Source of the DNA: CAZPQN01 sp964588795
GTDB taxonomy: Bacteria > Fidelibacterota > UBA2242
Length of the DNA: 64,000 bases
Assembly (NCBI GenBank): GCA_964588795.1
Contig: CAZPQN010000010.1
Location: 1 to 64,000 of the forward strand
Reading direction: 5' to 3'
The notes below the pieces were generated by a model that was given only the letters and a program-made list of their open reading frames with translations, was not told where the DNA came from and did not search any database. Of this stretch, positions 26,754 through 35,904 are shown piece by piece (the stretch's first letter is position 1; the number at the start of each line of letters is the position of its first letter). The translations under genes were made by a program, and so were the position numbers.

Positions 26754-29700
26754 ATGAAGTGCCCAATTTTTTCCAAAAGTCGTTCGCGCCGGGGTCGGCT
26801 ATCCCGGCTGATGGCGCTGGGTCTGCTTGTAGGTCTGATGCTCACACTGCCGGTGCAGGGGCAGGAGGTTAGCTTTGAAACCGCCCAGACCAAACTCGCT
26901 CAACTGCTGGCCAGTCTGGGTAATTTGGATACTGAAATCCAGCAGGAAATCGAAAAGGCGCTGACCGCCGAGCTGGATCTCCGTCCCAAGGGCGAATTTG
27001 AGTCTACGGCCGAGTACGATGAACGACTTTGCCAAAATGAAACCCGGCGGCAGGAAATTGCGGCGCGCTACGAGGAACAAAAGACGGAACGCCGGGCAAT
27101 ATTGGACAAGGAACTGGAATTGCTGACCAGCAAAGCTTATCCCACGCCGATTCAACTGGAGCTGGGTTATTACCGGCCAGAGTTGGAGCGCTTTCCCTTT
27201 ACCGTGCCCAAATACCAGAAAAAGGGCAGTTTGCTGATTCCCAAATCCATCGCCCAGCAGTTTAAGGAAGGCTTTGCCAATCTCAAACCCATTGGCTATT
27301 TTCAACTGTCACGCGACGGCGAAACCCGCCTCATCTACGTGGTGGTCGAGTTCAATGGTCAACCCTACACAGCCCGCACCGACCGGCGGATGCAGAGTAT
27401 CAAGAATTTAGCGACCTTTAAAAACCATAGCCGCTCGGTCAATGCGGTGGTTTTTAATCCGGACGGAAGTTTACTGGCTACCGGCAGTGACGACAAGACG
27501 GTTAAAATCTGGGACGTGAAGAAGCAGACCCTGCTTTACAACCTGACCGGGCATACCAAGTACGTTACGGCTTTGGCATTTCATCCCAGTGAACCGGTAT
27601 TGGCCAGTGGCGGTTCGGATGGCTTGCTGATCATCTGGCAAATTGACGGTCAGAAAATTTTGCAGAAGATCATGGTCCATCCGGAAGGCATCAAATCTCT
27701 GGCTTTCAGTCCCGACGGAAAGATCGTTGCCACCGCCGCGGCGGACTACAAGATCTATCTCTATCAGGTAAGCGATGCGACCTGTTTGCAGACTTTGAGT
27801 GGACATACCGATGAAATCCACGCCCTGACCTTCAGCCCGGACAATCTCTGTTTGGTGAGCACCGGCTATGACCAGTCCATCCGCCTGTGGAGCGTGAAGG
27901 ATGGCAGTAATATCAAAACCATTACCAAGGCGCATCCTTTATGGATTAATGCCATCGCCTATAGCCCGGATGGCGAACAAATTGCCAGTGCCGGTGATGA
28001 TAAAATTGTCAAGATATGGAACGCCAAGGATCTTTCTCCGCAAAAAACTTTCAGCGATCTGCCTGCCGGTGTCATCGCATTGGCGTTCAGCAATCCGGAC
28101 GGTTTGACAATTGCTTGCGGGCTCGAAGACAACACGTTATTGTTCAAGCGGGTGGCCGATGGAACCACGCTGTTCAGCAACAAAGAACACAGTGGCACGG
28201 TGAAATCCGCCGCCTACGATGTGCAAGGGAAGCTCCTGGCGACTGCCAGCGAGGACCGCACGGTTAGGTTATGGGAAATCGTTTATGATGAAATGGCGGA
28301 GCTGGCGGGCGCCAGCGACGTGGTACGGACCATTGCCGGGGCGGCAAACGGCCTGCCACCGAAACTGCGGGCTGAAATCAATTTCAGCGAACCCTCGGGC
28401 AACAACTTTCTGGATGCCAACGAAACCGGGCTCCTGAAAATCACCGTAATCAATAACGGGCAGGGGCCGGGTTTTGCCGTCTCGGCGGTACTGTCCGGTA
28501 CTCAGAACCCGGAGCTGGATTATCCTCCGCGCACTTTGATCGGCGATATCAACCCCGGAGAGAGCAAGACCGTGGAAATTGCGCTTAAAGCGCGCTATAA
28601 AATGTCCGCCGATTCCATTGCCCTCAACTGTAACATCATCGAGGCCAACGGTTTTAATCTCGATCCCATGCAGATCCAATTCGAGACTCGTCCCTATTTT
28701 GTCAACTTGGTCAATGCCGGCATCCAGGTCACTGACCAGAGCGGTAACGGCATGATTGAGCCGGAGGAAATTGTCGAAGTAACGGTCAGGTTGCAGAATC
28801 AGGGTACCAGTGTAGCACGCGATGTACGCGCCGCTCTGCGACTGGGCGATAATGTCTTCTTTGTCGGCAAGGACACCAAAGAGCGGGTTCAGCAAACTCC
28901 GATCGGCGATTTGCCGGCGGGCGACTTTCGGGATTTGACGATCAAGGTCTACACCAACAACGTGGCGACGGCGGTTCCGGTTTTCCTGACGGTCTCGGAG
29001 TACTATCGGGAATGGGGCGTCGTCAACCTCCCGGTCGAGCTGAGTTTCAATCAGCGCTTAGCCACGATGCAGCAATTTGTGGTCAAGGGCAAGGAGGACG
29101 GCAGTAAGTATGTGACCGACGGATTCTCGATAGACGTGGAGCTGAATATTCCTGCCGGACAGGGCGTTAAAAATGATGCTGTCGCCCTGATCATTGCCAA
29201 CCGCAAGTACCAGAACAGCGACATTCCGGAGGTTAGCTTCGCCCACCGCGATGGCGAATTTGTCAAACAATACCTGCTAAAAACTTTAGGTTTTCGGGAA
29301 GGCAATATCCTGGTCTACAATGACGCCACCCAGTCTCAATTCAAGACCGCTCTCCAGAAATTGGCCAATACCGCCAAAGACACCGCCGAAATTTTCTTCT
29401 ATTACGTCGGGCACGGGGCTCCTGATCCCGAGAGCAAACGTGGCTATTTCGTACCTGTGGATTGCGACCCTAACTATGTCAGCGTGGGCGGCATCGCTCT
29501 GGATTACTTCTATGAACAACTCAATAATATCAAAACGGCGGCCACTACCGTCATGATTGATGCCTGCTTCTCGGGCAGTAGCAACGAGGGCATGTTGATC
29601 AAGAACGTCAGTCCGGTCATGATCGAGATCGAAAAGGGGCACACGCTTTCCGATCATATCGTCGAATTCACTTCGTCCTCCGCGGATGAAGTCAGCTCCT

Positions 29701-29921
29701 GGTATCCCGAGAAAAAACACAGCTTGTACACCTATTACTTCCTGCGCGGCCTGCAGGGTGAAGCCGATGAAAACAAAGATCTGGTTTTGACGGTCGGCGA
29801 ACTGGCAAAATATTTAGATAGTAAGGTGCCGTATGAAGCCCGGCGTCTGAACAACCGCCAGCAAACTCCCGGGGTAACACCCGACCGTGCGGACCGGGTA
29901 CTTGTCAGATATGGTCAATAG
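26754..29921 (+). CDS. Exported WD40-repeat caspase-like protease (peptidase C14 family)
   Basis: From ATG 26754 (GGAGG at 26744-26748, spacing 5) the protein has 1055 residues. A basic start followed by a hydrophobic stretch ending LPVQGQ (about 17-38) is a signal peptide. A helical, charged N-terminal domain (about 40-215) leads into seven WD40 repeats (about 219-512; e.g. SVNAVVFNPDGSLLATGSDD, TVRLWEI), then two CARDB-like beta domains (about 535-790), and a C-terminal caspase-like domain from about 808 (DAVALIIANRKYQ). The catalytic dyad is visible: His887 in YYVGHGA and Cys938 in MIDACFSGSS. The preferred P1 residue cannot be told. The propeller may detect a ligand that activates the protease. 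Confidence 0.88.
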   Translation: MKCPIFSKSRSRRGRLSRLMALGLLVGLMLTLPVQGQEVSFETAQTKLAQLLASLGNLDTEIQQEIEKALTAELDLRPKGEFESTAEYDERLCQNETRRQEIAARYEEQKTERRAILDKELELLTSKAYPTPIQLELGYYRPELERFPFTVPKYQKKGSLLIPKSIAQQFKEGFANLKPIGYFQLSRDGETRLIYVVVEFNGQPYTARTDRRMQSIKNLATFKNHSRSVNAVVFNPDGSLLATGSDDKTVKIWDVKKQTLLYNLTGHTKYVTALAFHPSEPVLASGGSDGLLIIWQIDGQKILQKIMVHPEGIKSLAFSPDGKIVATAAADYKIYLYQVSDATCLQTLSGHTDEIHALTFSPDNLCLVSTGYDQSIRLWSVKDGSNIKTITKAHPLWINAIAYSPDGEQIASAGDDKIVKIWNAKDLSPQKTFSDLPAGVIALAFSNPDGLTIACGLEDNTLLFKRVADGTTLFSNKEHSGTVKSAAYDVQGKLLATASEDRTVRLWEIVYDEMAELAGASDVVRTIAGAANGLPPKLRAEINFSEPSGNNFLDANETGLLKITVINNGQGPGFAVSAVLSGTQNPELDYPPRTLIGDINPGESKTVEIALKARYKMSADSIALNCNIIEANGFNLDPMQIQFETRPYFVNLVNAGIQVTDQSGNGMIEPEEIVEVTVRLQNQGTSVARDVRAALRLGDNVFFVGKDTKERVQQTPIGDLPAGDFRDLTIKVYTNNVATAVPVFLTVSEYYREWGVVNLPVELSFNQRLATMQQFVVKGKEDGSKYVTDGFSIDVELNIPAGQGVKNDAVALIIANRKYQNSDIPEVSFAHRDGEFVKQYLLKTLGFREGNILVYNDATQSQFKTALQKLANTAKDTAEIFFYYVGHGAPDPESKRGYFVPVDCDPNYVSVGGIALDYFYEQLNNIKTAATTVMIDACFSGSSNEGMLIKNVSPVMIEIEKGHTLSDHIVEFTSSSADEVSSWYPEKKHSLYTYYFLRGLQGEADENKDLVLTVGELAKYLDSKVPYEARRLNNRQQTPGVTPDRADRVLVRYGQ

Positions 29922-29924
29922 CGC

Positions 29925-30812
29925 ATGGCAATGAGCGGCCAGGGCCAATTCAAGTACGGCCTTAGGATAATTATTTGCCTGCTTGGTCTGCTTACCGCGG
30001 GTTTATTGGCCCAAAAGTCCCAGGCAATCTGGGTAGAAGTTGACACTGTCAGGGTTTTCGACAGCAATACGACACCAGCGGAAGCCCGCCACAAGACCCT
30101 GACCCTGGCGCGTGAATGTGCGATTAAAAAAGCTATTCCCGAGGAGGTGCTCACCAGTTCGGTGTTTTCGGATCTGCGCGCCGAGTCTGGTCAGCAGGCT
30201 CAGGAACAGACCGCAATCAATATTTTCGCCATTTCCACGCAGGCAGGGGTAATCACCGAGGAAAAGATCCTGATCGCCAAGCCGGAAATTCTGGAGGATC
30301 TGATCAGGTACCGGGTCCGCCTGCAAGCGCAGGTGGCACCGATCATTGGTCAGCGCAATCCGGCCCTCAAATTAGACCTGAAAATCAATAATAATGTTTT
30401 TAAAAGCGGCGACCGCTTGGTGATTACGGCAACGAGCACCCAGGAAGGCTATCTCTATCTTTTCAATTTTTTAGCCGACAATTCGGTACTGATGATGTTT
30501 CCCAACCATATTTCAATGGATAATTCCGTCAAGGCCCGTCAGCCGCTGACCATTCCCACTCTGGCGGAACAGAAACAGGGGGTGGTCTACAAGGTGCAGG
30601 CTGATCCTAAACGTACCGTCACGGCGGAAGCGATTTTCGGCGTATTTTGTACCACGCCGATTGCCGAGTTTGACCGCTTTCAAGCCCTGCAAAAAGGGCA
30701 CACTATTTTTAGTGCCGGTGACGAAAGTTTTACGCGCTTCCAGCGCGGATTGGCCGAGGTGCCACTCAACCAGCGTTGCGAAACCGCCCTGCCGATTCAG
30801 ATTTTCAAATGA
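29925..30812 (+). CDS. DUF4384 domain-containing exported protein
   Basis: The 295-residue product has a signal peptide (about 1-30). Residues about 35-140 form a region with alternating helix and strand (EARHKTLTLARECAIKKAIPEEVL) resembling the N-terminal parts of LPP20-like proteins. Residues about 148-285 are the DUF4384 domain: LDLKINNNVFKSGDRLVITATSTQEGYLYLFNFLADNSVLMMFPN. In other bacteria DUF4384 is often fused or adjacent to caspase-like proteases; here it begins 3 bp after the caspase stop. ATG 29925 has no strong ribosome site, consistent with coupling to the upstream gene; ATG 29931 is an alternative. Confidence 0.8.
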   Translation: MAMSGQGQFKYGLRIIICLLGLLTAGLLAQKSQAIWVEVDTVRVFDSNTTPAEARHKTLTLARECAIKKAIPEEVLTSSVFSDLRAESGQQAQEQTAINIFAISTQAGVITEEKILIAKPEILEDLIRYRVRLQAQVAPIIGQRNPALKLDLKINNNVFKSGDRLVITATSTQEGYLYLFNFLADNSVLMMFPNHISMDNSVKARQPLTIPTLAEQKQGVVYKVQADPKRTVTAEAIFGVFCTTPIAEFDRFQALQKGHTIFSAGDESFTRFQRGLAEVPLNQRCETALPIQIFK

Positions 30813-30817
30813 AGTGA

Positions 30818-30836
30818 GTCCTTCACCCACAAGGAC
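30818..30836 (+). terminator. Weak hairpin at the end of the caspase cassette
   Basis: GTCCTT (30818-30823) and AAGGAC (30831-30836) form a 6 bp stem 5 bp after the DUF4384 stop. The nearest U run (TTTTTT at about 30855) is 18 bases further, inside the convergent rarA gene, so termination efficiency is doubtful. Confidence 0.3.
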
Positions 30837-30848
30837 GAGGCAGACCTT

Positions 30849-32186
30849 TCAAGCTTTTTTCGGCGGTTTGCGATATCTTTCGGGCCACAGTGCGGTCAGG
30901 CGCTCGCTAATGAATTTTTCGCGCCCGATCAGCGTCGGTTCGTAAAACGCTACTGCCGGCATGTGCTGTGGGAAATAATGCTCTTTCAGGAAGTGCCCTT
31001 CGTAGTGGTGCGGGTATTTGTATCCCTTGTGATAACCCATTTTTTTCATCAGGCGGGTGGGAGCGTTGCGCAGATGCAAGGGTACATCAGGTGGTTCACC
31101 CTCCTGAACCGCCGCCCGCGCGGCTTCGAGGGCCATATAGGCGGCGTTGCTTTTAACAGTGGAAGCCAGGTAGGTCGTGACCTGAGCTAAAACGATGGCA
31201 CCTTCGGGCAAACCAATGCTGTCCACCGCCTGGAATCCGGCTGTCGCCAGCGGCAGAGCCGCCGGGTCGGCGTTGCCGATGTCCTCGCTGGCAAGGATTA
31301 CTAACCGGCGAGCGATGAACAGCGGATCTTCGCCTCCCTCCAGCATCACCGCTAACCAGTAAACCGCCGCATCGGGATCACTGCCGCGTACGCTTTTAAT
31401 GAATGCCGAGATGATATCGTAATGGTAATCGCCCTTTTTATCATAAAGCTGGTGACGCTGTTGCAAGGCTTCCTGAATCAATTCGACTGTGATACGGAAT
31501 GGGCTGTTTTCGGCAGGAGCGCCTAATTGCAGGACGATTTCCAGGGCGTTCAGCAGTTTACGGGCGTCTCCGTTGACCTGCTTGAGCAGGAAATCGCGCG
31601 CGTTTGGTTCGAATTGAATTGGGTACTTGGTCAAAAGAATGTCGCGGTTCAGAGCCCCGGTCAGGATCTGGTCCAAGGCCGTCTCGCTCAAGGCCGCCAA
31701 GCGTAGCACCCGGCAACGTGACAATAATGGTGCGATGACTTCAAAGGAGGGATTTTCCGTGGTTGCTCCGATCAGCACAATCGAACCATTCTCGACCGCA
31801 TGCAGGAGCGCGTCCTGCTGTCCTTTGTTGAAGCGGTGAATTTCGTCGATAAACAGTACCGTAGTGCGTCCGTTTTGCCGGTTAAATTCAGCGCGGGCGA
31901 TTACCTCGCGGATTTCTTTCACTCCGGTATCAACGGCGCTAATCTGAAAAAAATCCGCCGCGATTGAGTTAGAGATCAGCCGCGCCAGGGTCGTTTTGCC
32001 ACTGCCCGGCGGACCCCAGAGGATCATGGAAAAAATCTGCTGGTTAGCCAGCGCTTTGCTGATTATTTTGCCCGCCCCGACCAGGGCTTCCTGACCGATG
32101 AAATCCTCGATCCGCCGGGGTCGCATTCGCTCCGCCAGCGGGGGCAATAAGGATTGTATTTCTTCCTTACTCTCGAATAAATCCAC
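30849..32186 (-). CDS. rarA: Replication-associated recombination protein A (RarA/MgsA AAA+ ATPase)
   Basis: The 445-residue AAA+ ATPase acts at blocked replication forks. It has PLAERMRPRRIEDFIGQEAL at the start, Walker A GPPGSGKT at 58-65, Walker B LFIDEIHRFNKGQQDALL, sensor 1 IGATTENPSFEV, and the C-terminal tetramerisation region (SAFIKSVRGSDPDAAVYWLAVMLEGGEDPLFIARRLVILASEDIG). Length and motifs are typical. It follows the metallo-hydrolase gene by 4 bp and ends the long leftward gene run that begins with the V-ATPase. Confidence 0.96.
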   Translation of the reverse strand: MDLFESKEEIQSLLPPLAERMRPRRIEDFIGQEALVGAGKIISKALANQQIFSMILWGPPGSGKTTLARLISNSIAADFFQISAVDTGVKEIREVIARAEFNRQNGRTTVLFIDEIHRFNKGQQDALLHAVENGSIVLIGATTENPSFEVIAPLLSRCRVLRLAALSETALDQILTGALNRDILLTKYPIQFEPNARDFLLKQVNGDARKLLNALEIVLQLGAPAENSPFRITVELIQEALQQRHQLYDKKGDYHYDIISAFIKSVRGSDPDAAVYWLAVMLEGGEDPLFIARRLVILASEDIGNADPAALPLATAGFQAVDSIGLPEGAIVLAQVTTYLASTVKSNAAYMALEAARAAVQEGEPPDVPLHLRNAPTRLMKKMGYHKGYKYPHHYEGHFLKEHYFPQHMPAVAFYEPTLIGREKFISERLTALWPERYRKPPKKA

Positions 32187-32190
32187 CGGT

Positions 32191-33582
32191 TTAGTCCAGT
32201 TCGTAGCGGTTCAAATATTGCGGAATTTCCGCCACCCAACCGAAATGCGCTTTGATCCGCTCTGCCAGACCACTCGATTGAGGCGGTTCACCGTGGACAA
32301 TAAAGATTTTCCGGGGTGCGTAGTTGAAACTGGACAGCCAGGCCAAAGTCTCATTATAATCAGCGTGCGCTGAAAATCCGGTGATGTTCTCCACATGAGC
32401 GCGGACCGGAATGTACTCGCCATGGATTTTCACATCCGGGGCGCCTTCTAAAATTGTCCGCCCGCGGGTTCCTGCGGCCTGATAGCCGATGAATAATAAA
32501 GTGTTGCGTGGGTCCGGCAGACGATGGGCCAGATGGTGCAGGATGCGACCTCCAGTAGCCATCCCGCTGGCGGAAATGATGACTGCCCGGTTTTTCACCT
32601 CATTGATGGCCTTCGACTGCGCGGGAGTCTGGGCAAACTGGAGACGGGCGGTGCGCAAAATGTCCGTGCCGCGCATACCCAGTACCTTTGATTCCAGATC
32701 GTGATCCTGCCGGTGGCGCATGAAAATGTCTGTGGCAGAGACGGCCATGGGCGAATCCACATAAACCGGAATTTCAGGGATTACCCTTTCCTCTTCCAGT
32801 TCGCGGATGGTAAAGAGCAGTTCCTGCGTGCGCCCTACCGCGAAAGAAGGCACAACCAGTACACCGCCGCGCCCTAAACTATGATTGATTACCCGCGCCA
32901 AATCAGCTTTATTGTTGCCGGTACCGTGCAGGCGATCACCGTAGGTGGATTCGATTAGCAGGTAATCGGTTCCATGCACGGTGTGGGGATCGCGTAAGAT
33001 CGGCTGAGCGGGGCGCCCCAAATCGCCGGAAAACAGGATACGGCGGGTGGCACCGTTTTGATTGAGCCGGATGTCTACGAAAGCACTGCCGAGAATATGT
33101 CCGGCGTCGCGGAAAGTCAGGGTCGCATTGTCACCTAAAGACACCGTCTGTCCATAAGGCACCGGTTGAAAAAGATTCAGAGTCTGCCTGACATCATCAA
33201 TATTATAGAGTGGCAGGGCGGGCGCATGCTTGGTAAAGTGTTTTTGGTTGGCATACAGGGCATCTTCTTCCTGCAGGTGGGCGGAATCCGGGAGCATTAC
33301 CGCACACAGATCGGCCGTAGCGCTGGTGGCGTAAACCTTACCCCGAAAACCTTCTTTGACCAAGCGCGGCAGGAACCCGGTGTGATCGATGTGGGCATGG
33401 GTCAGGATCACCGCATCGAGCGCTGCGGCGGGGATCGGAAAAGGCTCCCAGTTGCGCAGACGCAGTTCCTTCAAACCCTGAAACAGCCCGCAGTCAATCA
33501 GTAATCTCGTCTGCCCGGTCTCGAGCAAATAACGCGAACCGGTGACCGTACCGGTCGCTCCTAAAAAGGATATCGTCGCCAT
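32191..33582 (-). CDS. MBL-fold beta-CASP RNA-type metallo-hydrolase
   Basis: The 463-residue protein belongs to the CPSF73-like branch of metallo-beta-lactamases: the metal motif THAHIDHTG (His62, His64, Asp66, His67), DAGHILGSAFVDI, the beta-CASP insert (YVDSPMAVSATDIFMRH) and the C-terminal RMMBL motif (ENITGFSAHADYNETLAWL, IVHGEP). Such proteins are usually RNA endo/exonucleases, though the bacterial substrate is seldom known. The domain is complete. It lies 46 bp after the V-ATPase K gene and 4 bp before rarA. Confidence 0.9.
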   Translation of the reverse strand: MATISFLGATGTVTGSRYLLETGQTRLLIDCGLFQGLKELRLRNWEPFPIPAAALDAVILTHAHIDHTGFLPRLVKEGFRGKVYATSATADLCAVMLPDSAHLQEEDALYANQKHFTKHAPALPLYNIDDVRQTLNLFQPVPYGQTVSLGDNATLTFRDAGHILGSAFVDIRLNQNGATRRILFSGDLGRPAQPILRDPHTVHGTDYLLIESTYGDRLHGTGNNKADLARVINHSLGRGGVLVVPSFAVGRTQELLFTIRELEEERVIPEIPVYVDSPMAVSATDIFMRHRQDHDLESKVLGMRGTDILRTARLQFAQTPAQSKAINEVKNRAVIISASGMATGGRILHHLAHRLPDPRNTLLFIGYQAAGTRGRTILEGAPDVKIHGEYIPVRAHVENITGFSAHADYNETLAWLSSFNYAPRKIFIVHGEPPQSSGLAERIKAHFGWVAEIPQYLNRYELD

Positions 33583-33628
33583 TTTTACCCCGCTGTTAAC
33601 TGTTAAATGACCGGTTCGGTATCGAACG

Positions 33629-34069
33629 CTAAACGGCTTTGGGCAAAGCGGTCAGACAGAAAACCATGATGAACAGTGCCACGGTTTCGATGATGCCGAT
33701 GACCATGATATAATTGCCAAAGCCCTTGCCGGTCTCAGTCAAAGCGTCACAGGCTTTGGCCGAGGCCTTGCCCTGCATGAAAGCCGATAAACCCATGGCG
33801 AATCCGGCGAAAGCCCCTAAGAGCATCTGAGCTTTGCCGGTAGCGTCAACAATATTTGCTCCGATAATGGCGTTGCGCAGAATCATGCCGTAAATTGTCT
33901 GCGACAGGGGCGCCCCCACAAATGCGACCAGGATGAAAGGCGCGGCTTTGTTCAGGGCGTATGCTTTCTTCCAGGCTCCGATGGCAGAAAGTCCCGCCAC
34001 ACCGGCTCCCAGTCCCGATCCGATAGCCGCCAGGACGAGCGACAGATTTAAATCACCTAAACCTTGCAT
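33629..34069 (-). CDS. V-type ATPase subunit K (membrane rotor)
   Basis: The 146-residue protolipid is a fused double hairpin (four transmembrane helices). The ion-carrying Glu is only in the second hairpin (Glu128 in GIIETVAL). Compared with Enterococcus hirae NtpK, the residues that bind Na+ there have counterparts: Ser56 and Gln57 (for Thr64, Gln65), Gln99 in MQGKA (for Gln110) and Glu128 (for Glu139), plus Tyr60. This suggests Na+ rather than H+ coupling. It is the last gene of the V-ATPase operon, 44 bp after subunit I. Confidence 0.93.
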   Translation of the reverse strand: MQGLGDLNLSLVLAAIGSGLGAGVAGLSAIGAWKKAYALNKAAPFILVAFVGAPLSQTIYGMILRNAIIGANIVDATGKAQMLLGAFAGFAMGLSAFMQGKASAKACDALTETGKGFGNYIMVIGIIETVALFIMVFCLTALPKAV

Positions 34070-34113
34070 ATTTTTTCTCCTCAGATAATAGGCATTTAGA
34101 ATTTTTCATGAAT

Positions 34114-35904
34114 TTACTCTTCGCGGAAGGGTAGATATTTTTTGCCGGTCCACTGCATGCCGAGATGACCGCTGAACTCCAACATATTCAGCCGGATGCC
34201 ATGCACGATGACCGACATCAGGCACAGGATCATATTCAGACCATGTCCAAAAATCAGGATCAGGCCTGCGACTATGACTTTAACCAGACCGCCTTCCCCG
34301 CCCAGGGCCATGTTGTTGAAACTGACTTCGACCACCGAGCCGGCTAATCCGACGGCAAATAAACGCAGGTAGGAGACAACATCCCCAAAAGAGCCAATGA
34401 TGCTAAGCGGCAGGTTGCCGACCGTTGCGCCCACCCCTTTCCAAAAATGCCCTTTCAGGTAGTTATCGAAACTGCCAATCAACAGCGCCCCGCCGCCGAT
34501 CAGATAAGGCGTCACCGACGGCAGGGGGTTAGACAGCACTAAGCGCCCCGCCAGGAAGAACATGCCCCACACGACCCCGATCCAACCCACCTGCGCCAAG
34601 GCTTGCAGGGAATTGATTTTCTTCAGGCCGTTCAATAGATGGCCGACCGTCAGATGCAGGGCGCCGATCAGGAAGGTGAAGTACATCAGAAAACGAGTAA
34701 CTTCATCCGGTTTCTTACTGAAACTGTAAATCCGGTCAATGATTAAGCGGTCGAAAAGCGGTAAACGGGCAATGGTTTCCTGACCGAACCACATACCCGT
34801 GATGGCGCCCCAGACTATCAGAGCGCCGCTCAGTACGTACATTAGGAAAAAAGGCTCGCGGGCGGCTTGCCGATGTTTGCGGCGGAAGAGCAGAGTCCCT
34901 ATCAAAAAGACCAGTCCATAGCCGGCGTCGCCTACCAAAATCGCGAAGAACAGGCTGAAGAAGCATAAGAACCAGAAACTGATATCGTATTCGTGATAAC
35001 CCGGCAGCGTGCCCATGAAATTAAAAATAGGTTCAACCATATTCAGCCATCTTGGGCGCCGCAATAAAGTCGGGACATCGTCCGGCTCGCTGGGATCTTC
35101 GGTTATGTAGCCCCAGGCTTCCTGTTCCGCCGCCTTTTTAAATTGTTCGAGAGTATCGGTGGGGCAATATCCCTCTAAGAAGACGATGTCCTCGGCCACA
35201 CCCATGCCGGCGCGCACACTGACGAAACGGTGTTGCCGCTGCAAATCAACGAGATGGCGCTTGAGAATAGGCTGATAATCCACCAACCGCAGGAGACGTT
35301 CGTCGATGCCCATAATTTCCTTTTCGGCGGCGGCGATGCGGTCACTCACGGTCAGGAAATCTTCTGCGGGGACCGCTTCTTCCTTCAGATCAAGAAGCTC
35401 ACCGTTGGCGCCGGTCAGGAGGGCAATCAGAATCCGGCCTTTTTCTTCTTTGAGGCTCAGGATCAATTTATCAGCCGGCAGGCGTTTCTGCTGGGCCTTA
35501 TCAATGCTGTAGAGGCGGAGAAAGACTCCATGGGAAGCGAGTTCAGCGAGCTCGGCCTGGCAGGTTCGCCCCCACACCCGGTACCAGTTTTGTTTTTCGC
35601 GATCTTTTTCCAGCTCTCCGGCCAGTTTGGCTTTCTTTTCGCTGAGGCTCAGGATTTCACTGACCAATTGCCCCGGGTCAACTGGCTCCGGACTGGTTGC
35701 GCCGGAGGTCGTCCGGGATATATCAAGCTGGTGGAGGGCCCGTTCGACGGCGCTAATCTGATTTTCGAGCTGGAGTAAGTTATCTCCCGCAACCGGGACG
35801 GTCGGCTTCACGTGCAGAATGCCAAGTTGCCGCAGACGCCGGAGGGCCGCATCGCGGTTGCTTGCGCTGAGGAAAACGGTCACTTTTTGCATGGCAACGA
35901 TCAT
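34114..35904 (-). CDS. V-type ATPase subunit I (stator membrane subunit)
   Basis: The 596-residue protein has a cytoplasmic coiled-coil N-terminal half (about 1-315, MQKVTVFLSASNRDAALRRLRQLGILHV typical) and a membrane half with 7-8 helices from about 320. The late segment with GDVVSYLRLFAVGLAGSVV contains the conserved Arg (SYLRLFA) that faces the rotor glutamate. It forms the ion half-channels and stator foot. It overlaps subunit D by 4 bp (ATGA). Confidence 0.94.
   Translation of the reverse strand: MIVAMQKVTVFLSASNRDAALRRLRQLGILHVKPTVPVAGDNLLQLENQISAVERALHQLDISRTTSGATSPEPVDPGQLVSEILSLSEKKAKLAGELEKDREKQNWYRVWGRTCQAELAELASHGVFLRLYSIDKAQQKRLPADKLILSLKEEKGRILIALLTGANGELLDLKEEAVPAEDFLTVSDRIAAAEKEIMGIDERLLRLVDYQPILKRHLVDLQRQHRFVSVRAGMGVAEDIVFLEGYCPTDTLEQFKKAAEQEAWGYITEDPSEPDDVPTLLRRPRWLNMVEPIFNFMGTLPGYHEYDISFWFLCFFSLFFAILVGDAGYGLVFLIGTLLFRRKHRQAAREPFFLMYVLSGALIVWGAITGMWFGQETIARLPLFDRLIIDRIYSFSKKPDEVTRFLMYFTFLIGALHLTVGHLLNGLKKINSLQALAQVGWIGVVWGMFFLAGRLVLSNPLPSVTPYLIGGGALLIGSFDNYLKGHFWKGVGATVGNLPLSIIGSFGDVVSYLRLFAVGLAGSVVEVSFNNMALGGEGGLVKVIVAGLILIFGHGLNMILCLMSVIVHGIRLNMLEFSGHLGMQWTGKKYLPFREE

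Noticed and set aside
24476..30812. A phage-defence island
   Set aside because: All four proteins seem exported and no restriction, toxin, nucleotide cyclase or mobile-element gene is nearby, so an intracellular defence role is not supported by the sequence.
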